Assembly (NCBI RefSeq): GCF_007830125.1
Contig: NZ_VLLG01000004.1
Location: forward strand, 856,326 to 920,325
From: Chitinophaga japonensis
Lineage (GTDB): Bacteria > Bacteroidota > Bacteroidia > Chitinophagales > Chitinophagaceae
Direction of reading: 5' to 3'
Length of the DNA stretch: 64,000 nt
Positions 9,434 to 18,633 of the stretch are shown here, piece by piece. Position numbers and translations under genes: made by a program. How positions within the stretch are numbered: the stretch's first letter is position 1; every line of letters starts with the position of its first letter. Under the pieces are notes generated by a model that made no database searches, was not told where the DNA came from, and saw only the letters and a list, made by a program, of their open reading frames with translations.

Positions 9434-10441
9434 ATGAAGATCGCGATACTATCTCCCGTTGCCTGGCGCACACCGCCCCGGCATTACGGGCCCTGGGAAC
9501 AAATGGCTTCCAACCTGGCAGAAGGATTAGTGGCAAAAGGCCAGCAGGTCACCCTGTTTGCTACGGCCAACTCCGTTACCGGCGGCGTCCTGGCTGCAAT
9601 CTCCCCGGAGGGATATGAAGAGGATAAGGAGCTGGATCCCAAGGTACAGGAGTGTATGCATATCAGTTACCTCATGGAGCAGGCAGGGGATTTTGATATC
9701 ATCCACAACCACTTCGACTTCCTGCCCCTCACCTACTCCCGGCTGATCCGCACGCCCATGGTCACTACCATACATGGGTTCTCTTCACCGAAGATCATCC
9801 CCGTTTACGCACGGTATAATGATATTAACCACTATGTATCCATCAGTTATGCGGACCGCAGCCCGGCGCTGCGCTATACTGCCAATGTATACAACGGCAT
9901 ACACACAGCGGATTTCCCCTTTGAGGCACAGCCGGAGGACTACCTGCTGTACTTTGGCCGCATCCACCCTGACAAAGGCACTTTCGACGCCATACAGATA
10001 GCGCTGGCCACCGGCCACCGGCTGATCATTGCGGGCATTATCCAGGACACCGCCTATTACGAGGAAAAGATAAAGCCATTCATAGACGGCCAGCAAGTCA
10101 TATTTGCCGGCGCAGTGGGCGGACAGGAGCGCAGCCGGGTGCTGGGACGGGCCAAAGCGCTGCTGCACCCCATTTACTTCGAGGAGCCCTTTGGCCTGAG
10201 CGTGGCCGAAGCCATGCTCTGCGGCACCCCGGTCATCGCGTACCAGCGGGGCGCCATGCCGGAGCTGATCCAGCCCGGGAAAACCGGCTTCCTGGTCAAC
10301 ACCCAGCAGCAGGCTATTAACTGCATTGCCGATATTGAGCGTATTGACCGCCGCTACTGCCACACCTATGCGCAGCAAAAATTCGGTGAAGAAAGAATGG
10401 TAGAGGAGTACCTGAAAGTGTACACGGAAGTGCTGGGTTAA
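9434..10441 (+). CDS. Glycosyltransferase family 4 protein
   Basis: A 335-residue GT-B retaining glycosyltransferase; donor and acceptor are unknown. The N-terminal Rossmann half has KIAILSP and GPWEQMASNLAEGL. The C-terminal half has YFGRIHPDKG and the donor-binding EX7E motif in EEPFGLSVAEAMLCG (about 250-264), followed by GTPVIAYQRGAMPELI. An in-frame ATG at 9377 would add 19 residues encoded entirely by the GGAATTT repeat, so the ATG at 9434 is chosen. Its stop overlaps the stop of the convergent GH130 gene (shared TTAA). Together with GH130, glgC and glgA it forms a small carbohydrate group. Confidence 0.88.
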   Translation: MKIAILSPVAWRTPPRHYGPWEQMASNLAEGLVAKGQQVTLFATANSVTGGVLAAISPEGYEEDKELDPKVQECMHISYLMEQAGDFDIIHNHFDFLPLTYSRLIRTPMVTTIHGFSSPKIIPVYARYNDINHYVSISYADRSPALRYTANVYNGIHTADFPFEAQPEDYLLYFGRIHPDKGTFDAIQIALATGHRLIIAGIIQDTAYYEEKIKPFIDGQQVIFAGAVGGQERSRVLGRAKALLHPIYFEEPFGLSVAEAMLCGTPVIAYQRGAMPELIQPGKTGFLVNTQQQAINCIADIERIDRRYCHTYAQQKFGEERMVEEYLKVYTEVLG

Positions 10442-11904
10442 CCATCCTGCCTGATCTTCTCAAGCAGCTTGTCCAGCGGCACCGTAACAAAGCCCGAAGC
10501 ATAATCGGAAATACCATAGGGAATGATCAGCTCCTTGTTGTGGATCATGGAGCCGCAGGAGTACAATACATTGGGCACATATCCTTCCCGCTCCTCTTTC
10601 CTGGGCATTAGCAGCGGCTCCTTCAGGCGGCCTATTTCCACGCGGGGATCCTCCAGGTCCAGCAGGGTGGCTCCCAGGCAATAGGTGCGCATAGGCCCCA
10701 CACCGTGGGTGATCAGCAGCCAGCCCTCCGGCGTTTCTATCGGGGAGCCGCAGTTGCCCACCTGCACAAACTCCCAGGGGTATTTGGGCGTCTGGAGAAT
10801 TTCCGGCTTTTCCCAGATGTTGATCCGGTTGGAATGCATGATGTAATTATTGATCCCGTCTATCCGGGATATCATCATATACTTCCCGTTGATCATGCGG
10901 GGAAAAAGGGCCAGGTTCTTGTTCTGCGCACCCTCGCCGTACAGCGGCAGTATCTTGAAGTGATAGAAATCCTTCGTCTGCATCAGCTTGGGCTGTATGG
11001 TAATGCCGTCATAGGCCGTATAGGTGGCATAATACGTTACTTCGCCATTGCTGCCGGTAAATTTCACAAAGCGGGCATCCTCAATGCCGCGGCTTTCCGC
11101 TTCAGAATAGGGAAATATCACCCGGTCCGAGAGGTCGGTGTCCAGGGAAAAATTGATCTCGTAATAGGAATCCGCCAGCCACAGCAGCCGTTCCAGCGCC
11201 TTTTTGATCAGGTGGTCCACCTGGTAGCGCTGCTGCATGTCGCGGATCACGCGTTTCAACGACAGGTATTCAAAAGTATCCGGCAGGTTGTTCTGCACTT
11301 CCTGCATCACGGAATCCGGCAGCTTGATGGATACGGCATTCTGGAAAAAGCCCTGCTTCTGGTAAACGGCGTTGCGGATAATTTCAGCTTCTTCTACATA
11401 GTTGCCGGGCGGCGCCAGCATAATATCATTGTCGCGGCCAATGGTGCCATGCCGGAAAGCGATGGAGGAAATATGCCCTTCCCCTACGGCGCGGAAACTG
11501 ATGATCACGCGCTTCTGGCCTTCTTCCAGCCCGCTCTGGTCCGTGTCTTCTATTAAGGACGGATTGAAGAAAGCGGCGGATTCAATGGAATATTCGTTGG
11601 TGAAATAAGACCCGATGAGCAGCTTTTTCTTATAATCGATCGCGTCAAAATCGATCTGCTGAGAAGCAAAGAGATGGCGCACCCGGTCGCAATGCTTTTC
11701 AAATATACGGGTAATGTTGCGGTGCCGCCGGGAGAATTCGCGCAGCAGCGGGGCTACGGTAGCCTCCACTTCCACCTCGCTCATAGCTACCACCTGCTGG
11801 ATGATGGCTTTGGCCCTGGCCTCCCCGTTAAAGAAAAACCGGGCCACCACCCTTTTCATGTCCGGGTAGATCTTGGTAGTTTGTCGTTCTATGGATAAGC
11901 GCAT
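10438..11904 (-). CDS. GH130-family glycoside phosphorylase/hydrolase-like protein
   Basis: A 488-residue protein of glycoside hydrolase family 130, whose members phosphorolyse or hydrolyse beta-mannosides in the cytoplasm or periplasm. No signal peptide is visible, so it is probably cytoplasmic. The five-bladed propeller part starts at about residue 200. It contains the family active-site segment AESRGIEDARFVKF (Asp near residue 275; the usual Pro after Asp is Ala here), MISRIDG, and the late PEGWLLITHGVG. The first ~200 residues are a charged, mostly helical extension longer than in the minimal phosphorylases. It lies 7 bp downstream of glgC on the same strand and is probably co-transcribed. 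Subfamily and true substrate cannot be told from sequence alone. Confidence 0.82.
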   Translation of the reverse strand: MRLSIERQTTKIYPDMKRVVARFFFNGEARAKAIIQQVVAMSEVEVEATVAPLLREFSRRHRNITRIFEKHCDRVRHLFASQQIDFDAIDYKKKLLIGSYFTNEYSIESAAFFNPSLIEDTDQSGLEEGQKRVIISFRAVGEGHISSIAFRHGTIGRDNDIMLAPPGNYVEEAEIIRNAVYQKQGFFQNAVSIKLPDSVMQEVQNNLPDTFEYLSLKRVIRDMQQRYQVDHLIKKALERLLWLADSYYEINFSLDTDLSDRVIFPYSEAESRGIEDARFVKFTGSNGEVTYYATYTAYDGITIQPKLMQTKDFYHFKILPLYGEGAQNKNLALFPRMINGKYMMISRIDGINNYIMHSNRINIWEKPEILQTPKYPWEFVQVGNCGSPIETPEGWLLITHGVGPMRTYCLGATLLDLEDPRVEIGRLKEPLLMPRKEEREGYVPNVLYSCGSMIHNKELIIPYGISDYASGFVTVPLDKLLEKIRQDG

Positions 11905-11911
11905 AATTCAG

Positions 11912-13183
11912 TTAAATGACATATCCATCCTCCAATACCATACCCTTTTTTATCACTACGATCCCGTCCTTAACGGTATATTTTTCGTGATCGCCGTCGG
12001 GCAGGCGGTCGCCCACGTTGATCCTCACGCCATTGCCTATACTACAGTTCTTGTCGATAATGGCGTTCCGGATCTGGCAGCTATCGCCAATGCCCATGGG
12101 CGGGTGCCCTTTGGCCCTGGCCTTGTCCAGGTCTTCGAGGGTCTGGTAGAAATCACTCCCCATAATGAAGGTATTCGTGATCACCGAGCCTTTGCCAATG
12201 CGGGTACGTATACCCACTACGCAGTGTTCCAGGATGCTGTCCAGTATTATACAGCCGTCTGCTATCACGGTCTTGTTGAGCGTGGCTGATATTTTGGCCG
12301 GGGGCAGCATGCGGGCGCGGGAGTAGATGGTTTTGGCTTCGTCAAACAGGTTGAATTTGGGAATATCGTCTGTAAGGCCAATATTGGCTTCCCAGAAAGC
12401 GCTGATATTGCCGATATCCGTCCAGTAGCCTTCGTACTGGTAGCTGATCACCTTCACGTCGGCATTGATGGCGTAAGGGATCACTTCCTTCCCGAAATCG
12501 GTAGCGGCTTCCTGCCCGTTCAGCAGGTCGTACAGCACCTGGCGGGTAAAGAGGTAAATACCCATGCTGGCCAGGTATATGCGGCCTTCCTTTTCCATTT
12601 CCGCGCTTACCGGCGAGGACCAGGGGCCCAGCATATCCTGTTTGGGTTTTTCCGTAAAGGAAGTGATCAGCCCTTCGGGGTTCGTTTTCAATATGCCGAA
12701 GTCCGATGCATCCCTGGCGTTCACAGGTATGGTGGCGATGGTAATATCCGATCCCTTCTCTATGTGGAACTGCAGCATTTCCCGGAAATCCATCTGGTAG
12801 AGCTGGTCGCCGGAAAGGATCAGCACGTACTCAAATTCAAAGTTATCTATATGGTGCAGGCATTGCCGTACCGCATCTGCGGTACCCTGGTACCAGGTAG
12901 GGTTGTCCGGGGTCTGCTCTGCCGCCAGTATGTCTACGAACGCTTTACTGAAGTGGCTGAAATGATAAGTGTTCTTGATGTGCTTGTTCAATGAAGCCGA
13001 ATTGTACTGTGTCAGCACAAATATGCGGTTCATATCTGCGTTCAGGCAGTTGGAAATAGGGATATCTACCAGCCGGTACTTACCGGCAATCGGCACAGCC
13101 GGTTTTGAACGGCGGCGTGTCAGGGGATACAAACGGGTGCCGGCCCCTCCACCCAGTATCAGCGAAATGATTGCGTTAGACAT
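11912..13183 (-). CDS. glgC: Glucose-1-phosphate adenylyltransferase (ADP-glucose pyrophosphorylase)
   Basis: Makes ADP-glucose from glucose 1-phosphate and ATP for glycogen synthesis. The nucleotidyltransferase signature GGGAGTRLYPLTRRRSKPAVP stands at the N terminus, followed by VDIPISNCLNADM and the WYQGTADAVRQ block. A left-handed beta-helix with hexapeptide repeats follows (about 300-420, IGKGSVITNTFIMGSD). The ATG at 13183 (MSNAIISLIL, 423 residues) is chosen because it puts the signature at the normal distance. In-frame ATGs at 13192 and 13222 would add 3 or 13 residues, the latter overlapping the glgA stop. It lies between glgA and the GH130 gene in the same direction. Confidence 0.93.
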   Translation of the reverse strand: MSNAIISLILGGGAGTRLYPLTRRRSKPAVPIAGKYRLVDIPISNCLNADMNRIFVLTQYNSASLNKHIKNTYHFSHFSKAFVDILAAEQTPDNPTWYQGTADAVRQCLHHIDNFEFEYVLILSGDQLYQMDFREMLQFHIEKGSDITIATIPVNARDASDFGILKTNPEGLITSFTEKPKQDMLGPWSSPVSAEMEKEGRIYLASMGIYLFTRQVLYDLLNGQEAATDFGKEVIPYAINADVKVISYQYEGYWTDIGNISAFWEANIGLTDDIPKFNLFDEAKTIYSRARMLPPAKISATLNKTVIADGCIILDSILEHCVVGIRTRIGKGSVITNTFIMGSDFYQTLEDLDKARAKGHPPMGIGDSCQIRNAIIDKNCSIGNGVRINVGDRLPDGDHEKYTVKDGIVVIKKGMVLEDGYVI

Positions 13184-13211
13184 ATGTTGCATCAATTTTT
13201 CATGTGTACCC

Positions 13212-14633
13212 TTATATAACAATGGTCTGGTATAATTTCAGGTAGTCGCGTGCGGCAGCATCCCAGGAATGATCCAGTTGCATCATGTATGCCCGTATAT
13301 CCTGCAGTGTTAGCTCCTGGTCCTCGTACAGGGCAACTGCACGACCAATGGCCCTGCAGGCGTCCCACCCTACTGCATGTATAAATCGTATGCCAAAACC
13401 ATTTTCATCGCCAATGTCCGTTACGGTGTCCTTCAGTCCGCCTATGCTCCTCACGATGGGCACGGTACCATAACGCAGCGCATATAGCTGGTTAAGGCCG
13501 CAGGGCTCCACCCGGGACGGCATCAGCAAAAAGTCGCTGGCGGCGTATACCCGGTGGGCCAGCGCTTCGTTATAGCCGATCTGCACATTGAACCGGTGGC
13601 CGGCAAACTGCCGGGTTTGCTGTAGAGACCATTCCACATGCGGGTCGCCACTTCCCAGCACCATAAAGTTTACCCGGCCGGGCAGCTCGTACAGGGAGCG
13701 GCCAATGATCTCGGGCAGCAGGTCGGCCCCTTTGTCGCCTACCAGCCGGCCGATAAAGGATACCAGCGGCAGGGCCGGGTCAAACCCGAACTCGTGGCAC
13801 AAGTGCTGCTTGTTCGCCTCCTTGCCGGCTGCAAACGTATTTATATCATAGTGAGCCGGCAGCATGGGGTCCGTAGCGGGGTCCCACACCTGGCTGTCTA
13901 TACCGTTGAGGATACCGGCCGTCTTGGCCCGTTCATGGCTGAGCAGCCCTTCCAGCCCGTTGGCGGAAGTAAACAGCTCCTCCATGTAGCTGGGCGATAC
14001 GGTGGTTACCCGCCAGGCGCATTTGATAGCGGCCGCCAGCGGGTTAATGGCGCCGTTCCAGTCCAGCATGCCGGACTTCCAGAGGTCAAAGGAAGGCAGC
14101 AAGTATTGCCGGTCCCAGCCAAACTGACCCTGGTATTGCGCATTATGAATGGTAAGCACGGAAGGCAGCTCCCGTAACCGGCCGTATTTATAACCATAGC
14201 TGAGCAGGAAAGGTATGAGGCCGGTATGATGATCGTGGCAATGGATCACATCGGGCCGGTGCTGCCACTCATTCACCCAGTCCAGCACAGCTACCTGGAA
14301 GCCGAGGAACCGCTCCGTGTCATTATAATGGCCATAAACACCTTCTTTGTCCAGCAACCCGGGGATATCCAGCAGATACAGGTCAAAACCCAGTACATTA
14401 TGCTTCTCTTTCCATACATTAAAGTGAAACCACTGATGGCCCAGCCACATACCGGCCTGGTGCACGATGTCAAATTCATGGGTGTCAAAAAAGCGGGACT
14501 TATAAGCGGGGATCACAACTTTTGCAATACAGCCTGCCTGGTACTGGTATTTGGGCAAAGCGCCCACTACATCTCCCAAACCTCCAACCTTGGCTACCGG
14601 GTAACATTCCGCGCTGACGTGCAATACTTCCAT
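13212..14633 (-). CDS. glgA: Glycogen/starch synthase (GT5)
   Basis: Transfers glucose from ADP-glucose to the non-reducing end of alpha-1,4-glucan. The 473-residue protein has the N-terminal donor-binding KVGGLGDVVGALPK (about 15-28), the GT-B linker and VSFIGRLVGDKGADLL. The C-terminal active-site block reads PSRVEPCGLNQLYALRYG, followed by the second Gly-rich loop IGGLKDTV. It is the first gene of glgA-glgC-GH130 on the minus strand. No branching enzyme (GlgB) or debranching enzyme is present nearby. Confidence 0.94.
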   Translation of the reverse strand: MEVLHVSAECYPVAKVGGLGDVVGALPKYQYQAGCIAKVVIPAYKSRFFDTHEFDIVHQAGMWLGHQWFHFNVWKEKHNVLGFDLYLLDIPGLLDKEGVYGHYNDTERFLGFQVAVLDWVNEWQHRPDVIHCHDHHTGLIPFLLSYGYKYGRLRELPSVLTIHNAQYQGQFGWDRQYLLPSFDLWKSGMLDWNGAINPLAAAIKCAWRVTTVSPSYMEELFTSANGLEGLLSHERAKTAGILNGIDSQVWDPATDPMLPAHYDINTFAAGKEANKQHLCHEFGFDPALPLVSFIGRLVGDKGADLLPEIIGRSLYELPGRVNFMVLGSGDPHVEWSLQQTRQFAGHRFNVQIGYNEALAHRVYAASDFLLMPSRVEPCGLNQLYALRYGTVPIVRSIGGLKDTVTDIGDENGFGIRFIHAVGWDACRAIGRAVALYEDQELTLQDIRAYMMQLDHSWDAAARDYLKLYQTIVI

Positions 14634-14655
14634 GCTAACTGATTAATAGATACTT

Positions 14656-14687
14656 TTAAGTTACCTTAGAAAAACTATATAAACAAA
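14656..14687 (-). promoter_or_regulatory. Candidate promoter of glgA operon
   Basis: On the minus strand TTTG (14687-14684) is followed after 20 bp by TAACTTAA (14663-14656), a partial match to TAnnTTTG. This places transcription start about 15-20 nt upstream of glgA. The 77-bp divergent gap also must serve the DUF72 gene, for which no clear box was seen. Confidence 0.3.
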
Positions 14688-14710
14688 GAACGTACAAAAA
14701 TTATTTTTTT

Positions 14711-15601
14711 ATGGACTTTGGTCGTGTGAATGTTTCGTTGCTGGACGAAATAGACTTCAAGCTGCCGGCAGAGCCGGCCTTCAACAAGCCCGCGTTAAAA
14801 GGCCGCCCGGTCAAACATCCCGAAATATATGTAGGCTGCGCCAAATGGGGCCGCAAGGAATGGATCGGCAAGATCTATCCCAAAGGCACTAAAGAAGCCA
14901 ATTTCCTGGACGAGTACGTGCACCATTACAACAGCATAGAGCTGAATGCCACGCACTACAAGATCTACGGGCCGGAGGCTATCCGCAAATGGGCGGATAA
15001 AGCAAGGGGCTTCCGCTTCAGGTTCTGCCCCAAGGTGCCGCAGGCCATCAGCCATTTCAGCCAGCTCACCAACGCGGGGCCGCAAACCACTGCCTTCCTG
15101 GAAGGCATCCTGGCCTTTGAGCAGCACCTGGGGCCCATTTTCCTGCAACTGAGCGATAAATTCGCGCCCGGCCGCAGCCAGCAGCTCTTCCAGTACCTGG
15201 CCTCCCTGCCCACAGACCTGCAGTTCTTCGTGGAAGTACGGCATCCCCAATGGTTCAGCGATGAAAAGGCCCGCATGGAGCTGCTAAAAACGCTCCGCAA
15301 ACTGAAGATCGGCGCCGTGATCACGGATACGGCCGGGCGCAGGGACTGCGCCCATATGGACCTGCCCGTGCCTAAAACCTTTATCCGTTTTGTAGGCAAC
15401 AGCCTTCACCCTACCGACTATACGCGCATAGACGACTGGGTGAACCGCATCCACTACTGGCTGCAGCATGGGCTGAAGGAGCTGTACTTTTTCATGCACA
15501 TGCATGACGAAGCCTACTCCCCGGAGCTGACCGTATACCTGGCAGACAGGATGAAGGAAGTATGCGGCGTGGATGTGATGCGACCCCGGTTCGTGGATTA
15601 G
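14711..15601 (+). CDS. DUF72 (YecE-like) protein
   Basis: A 296-residue member of DUF72, a TIM-barrel-like family of unknown biochemical role. Family blocks visible are YVGCAKWGRKEWIGKIYP near residue 38, YNSIELNATHYKI, FRFCPKVPQAISH, and the late FIRFVGNSLHPTDYTRIDDW. No signal peptide or membrane segment. The ~35-residue N-terminal lead-in before the barrel is poorly conserved in appearance. The stop codon TAG at 15599-15601 touches the GCATATTC octamer repeat. Confidence 0.82.
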   Translation: MDFGRVNVSLLDEIDFKLPAEPAFNKPALKGRPVKHPEIYVGCAKWGRKEWIGKIYPKGTKEANFLDEYVHHYNSIELNATHYKIYGPEAIRKWADKARGFRFRFCPKVPQAISHFSQLTNAGPQTTAFLEGILAFEQHLGPIFLQLSDKFAPGRSQQLFQYLASLPTDLQFFVEVRHPQWFSDEKARMELLKTLRKLKIGAVITDTAGRRDCAHMDLPVPKTFIRFVGNSLHPTDYTRIDDWVNRIHYWLQHGLKELYFFMHMHDEAYSPELTVYLADRMKEVCGVDVMRPRFVD

Positions 15602-15657
15602 CATATTCGCATATTTGATATTATTTTCGCGGTCACATCTGATACAAACGAATATGC
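15601..15657 (+). repeat. Inverted octamer repeat (GCATATTC word)
   Basis: Two tandem 8-mers, GCATATTC and GCATATTT (15601-15616), face the inverted copy GAATATGC (15650-15657) across about 33 bp. The right arm contains the ATG start codon of the next gene. The same word occurs at 23635-23703. Confidence 0.55.
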
Positions 15658-18584
15658 GTGAAAAGCTCCGGAAGCTGGCCCTTGAACTGGAGGGTGCCCT
15701 TTATGATGATGACGCCATGCGTACCTTATATGCCACAGACGCATCGGCCTACCGTGAAATGCCGCTGGCAGTGGCCATCCCGGCCCATGAAGGAGATATA
15801 AAGAAACTCATTGCCTTTGCCAGGGAAAACCGTACCTCCCTGATACCGAGAACCGCCGGCACTTCCCTGGCCGGGCAGGTGGTAGGCAACGGCATCGTAG
15901 TGGACGTATCCAGGCACTTTACCCGCATCCTGGAGATCAATACCGAAGAGCAGTGGGTGCGCGTACAGCCCGGCGTGATCCGCGATGAGCTGAACATGTT
16001 CCTCAAACCTTACGGCTTTTACTTTGGCCCGGAAACCTCCACGGCCAACCGGGCCATGATAGGCGGCATGGTGGGCAACAACTCCTGCGGCTCCAATTCC
16101 GTGGTATACGGCAGCACCCGCGAGCACCTGCTGGAAGTAAAGGCCCTCCTGAGCGATGGCTCCGAAGCCACCTTCCACAGCCTCACGCCCGACGAGTTCC
16201 ATGCCCGCTGCGATAGCGACGACCTCTCCCTCGAAACGCAACTGTACCGCCAGGTACGCAGCCTGCTGGGCAACCATGCCCACCAGGAGGAAATACGGCG
16301 CGAGTTTCCCAAGCCCGGCATCAAACGCCGCAATACCGGCTATGCCATAGACATGCTGCTGGAAACAGCGCCTTTCACCGCCGGCACGGAGGATTTCAAC
16401 TTCTGCCGCCTGATAGCCGGCTCCGAAGGCACCCTGGCTTTTTTAACGGAGATAAAGCTCAACATAGTACCGCTGCCGCCAAAGGAAACGGGCCTGCTGT
16501 GCATCCATTTCAATACCATTGACGAATCCCTGCGGGCCAACGTGATCGCCATGCGCTATCAACCCAGCGCCAGCGAGCTGATAGACCATTATATACTGGA
16601 ATGCACCAAGGACAATATCGAGCAAAGCAAGAACCGCTTCTTTGTGCAGGGCGATCCCGGCGCCATCCTGGTCATAGAGTTTTGCCGCGATACCCGGGAA
16701 GCCATCACAGAAATAGCCACCCGCCTGCAACAGGAGCTGCAGGCCGCGGGCCTGGGCTACCACTTCCCCCTCCTGTTCGGCGACGATACCAAAAAGATAT
16801 GGGCGCTCCGCAAAGCCGGCCTGGGCCTGCTGGGCAATATGCCCGGCGATGAAAAGGCCGTACCGGTGATAGAGGATACAGCCGTAGATGTGGAAGACCT
16901 GCCGGCCTATATCTGCGAGTTCAACGACATCCTGAAAAAGTATGATCTCTACGCCGTGCACTATGCGCATGCCGGCAGCGGGGAAATACACCTGCGCCCC
17001 ATCATCAACCTGAAAACCGGAGAGGGCAACCTGCTATTCAGGAAAATAGCGGAGGAAATCGCCACCCTGGTAAAAAAGTACCGCGGCTCCCTGAGCGGCG
17101 AGCATGGCGACGGCAGGCTGCGCGGCGAATTTATCCGCCAGATGATCGGCGACCGCAACTACGAGCTGCTGCGCCAGCTAAAATACACCTGGGACCCGCA
17201 GCACATCTTCAATCCCAACAAGATCGTGGACACGCCGCCCATGAACAGCATGCTGCGCTACGAGCCCGGGCAGTCCGTGCCGCCCATCGCCACGGTGTTC
17301 CACTTCCCGGAGCAGACCATATTGCAGCATGCGGAACAGTGCAACGGCTCCGGCGACTGCCGCAAGACGCACCTGAGCGGCGGCACCATGTGCCCCAGCT
17401 ACATGGCTACCCGCAACGAGAAGGACACCACCCGCGCACGGGCCAACATCCTGCGCGAGTTCCTGACCCATTCCGGCAAGCAGAACCGCTTTGACCATAA
17501 AGAGATCTACGAAGTGCTGGACCTTTGCCTGGCTTGCAAGGGCTGCAAGTCCGAATGCCCGTCCAACGTGGACATGGCCAAGCTGAAAATGGAGTTCCTG
17601 CAACACTATTATGACGCCAATGGCGTACCGCTCCGCGCCCGCATGATTGGCAATTACTCCCGGCTGAACAAGCTGGCCGCCATAGCGCCCGGTATCTACA
17701 ACTGGCTGGTGCGGAACAAGACCACCGGCAACCTGGTCAAACAATTCTCCGGTTTTGCCACCGGGCGCTCCCTGCCGGGCCTTCATGCCACCACCTTCAA
17801 AAGCTGGTTCCGGCGCCAGTGGCCCGGGGAACGCACCGCACTGCCCGATGGCGCGCCGGTAGTATACCTGTTCTGCGACGAATTTACCAACTACAACGAT
17901 ACGCATATCGGCATCAAAACGGTGCAACTGCTGCACCGGCTGGGCTACGAGGTGCGCATGGTACAGCACCCGGAAAGCGCCCGGGCATTGATGTCCAAAG
18001 GCCTGCTGCGCCAGGCCCGTGACATTGCGGAGGAGAATGTGCGCATCTTCAGGGATATTATCAGCGAGAACACGCCCCTGCTGGGCATAGAGCCTTCCGC
18101 CATCCTTAGCTTCCGGGACGAATACCCCGACCTGGTAAGGGAGCACCTGCGGGATGCCGCCAAACAACTGGCCAAACATGTGTACCTGGCGGACGAGTTC
18201 CTGGCCCTGGCGGCAGAACTGGGCGCCATACGGCCGGAGCAGTTCACGCAGGAAAAGCGCCACATCAAGCTGCACGGGCACTGCCAGCAAAAGGCCCTGT
18301 CCTCCGCCCTGCACAGTAAAAAGATATTGTCCCTGCCGGCGCATTACACGGTGGAGGTGATCCCCTCCGGCTGCTGCGGCATGGCCGGCTCTTTCGGGTA
18401 TGAAAAAGAGCATTACGACCTTTCCATGCAGATAGGCGAAATGGTGCTGTTCCCGGCGGTAAGGCAGGCGGATGCCGATACGCTCATTGCCGCTCCCGGC
18501 ACCAGTTGCCGGCACCAGGTAAAGGACGGCACCGGCAAAACAGCGCTGCACCCGCTGGAAATATTGCACGCGGCTTTGGTGTAA
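15654..18584 (+). CDS. Fused FAD-linked oxidase / Fe-S (GlcD-GlcF-type) dehydrogenase
   Basis: A 976-residue flavo-iron-sulfur dehydrogenase of a 2-hydroxyacid (D-lactate, glycolate or D-2-hydroxyglutarate; YdiJ-like architecture). The FAD_binding_4 domain is at about 40-190 (PRTAGTSLAGQVVG, GNNSCGSNSVVYG). The FAD-oxidase C-terminal domain is at about 265-550 (HYAHAGSGEIHLRP, SGEHGDGRLRGEF). Two ferredoxin-like clusters follow: a degenerate first one around CNGSGDCRK...MCPSY and CLACKGCKSECPSN. The C-terminal CCG domains end with PSGCCGMAGSFGYE. An in-frame TTG at 15615 adds 13 residues derived from the repeat region, so the ATG at 15654 is preferred. It stands alone between DUF72 and idi. 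Confidence 0.86.
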   Translation: MREKLRKLALELEGALYDDDAMRTLYATDASAYREMPLAVAIPAHEGDIKKLIAFARENRTSLIPRTAGTSLAGQVVGNGIVVDVSRHFTRILEINTEEQWVRVQPGVIRDELNMFLKPYGFYFGPETSTANRAMIGGMVGNNSCGSNSVVYGSTREHLLEVKALLSDGSEATFHSLTPDEFHARCDSDDLSLETQLYRQVRSLLGNHAHQEEIRREFPKPGIKRRNTGYAIDMLLETAPFTAGTEDFNFCRLIAGSEGTLAFLTEIKLNIVPLPPKETGLLCIHFNTIDESLRANVIAMRYQPSASELIDHYILECTKDNIEQSKNRFFVQGDPGAILVIEFCRDTREAITEIATRLQQELQAAGLGYHFPLLFGDDTKKIWALRKAGLGLLGNMPGDEKAVPVIEDTAVDVEDLPAYICEFNDILKKYDLYAVHYAHAGSGEIHLRPIINLKTGEGNLLFRKIAEEIATLVKKYRGSLSGEHGDGRLRGEFIRQMIGDRNYELLRQLKYTWDPQHIFNPNKIVDTPPMNSMLRYEPGQSVPPIATVFHFPEQTILQHAEQCNGSGDCRKTHLSGGTMCPSYMATRNEKDTTRARANILREFLTHSGKQNRFDHKEIYEVLDLCLACKGCKSECPSNVDMAKLKMEFLQHYYDANGVPLRARMIGNYSRLNKLAAIAPGIYNWLVRNKTTGNLVKQFSGFATGRSLPGLHATTFKSWFRRQWPGERTALPDGAPVVYLFCDEFTNYNDTHIGIKTVQLLHRLGYEVRMVQHPESARALMSKGLLRQARDIAEENVRIFRDIISENTPLLGIEPSAILSFRDEYPDLVREHLRDAAKQLAKHVYLADEFLALAAELGAIRPEQFTQEKRHIKLHGHCQQKALSSALHSKKILSLPAHYTVEVIPSGCCGMAGSFGYEKEHYDLSMQIGEMVLFPAVRQADADTLIAAPGTSCRHQVKDGTGKTALHPLEILHAALV

Positions 18585-18633
18585 ATTCCTTATCTTAGAA
18601 ACGATCCATTTTCCCTCAAAAACCTCATAACTT

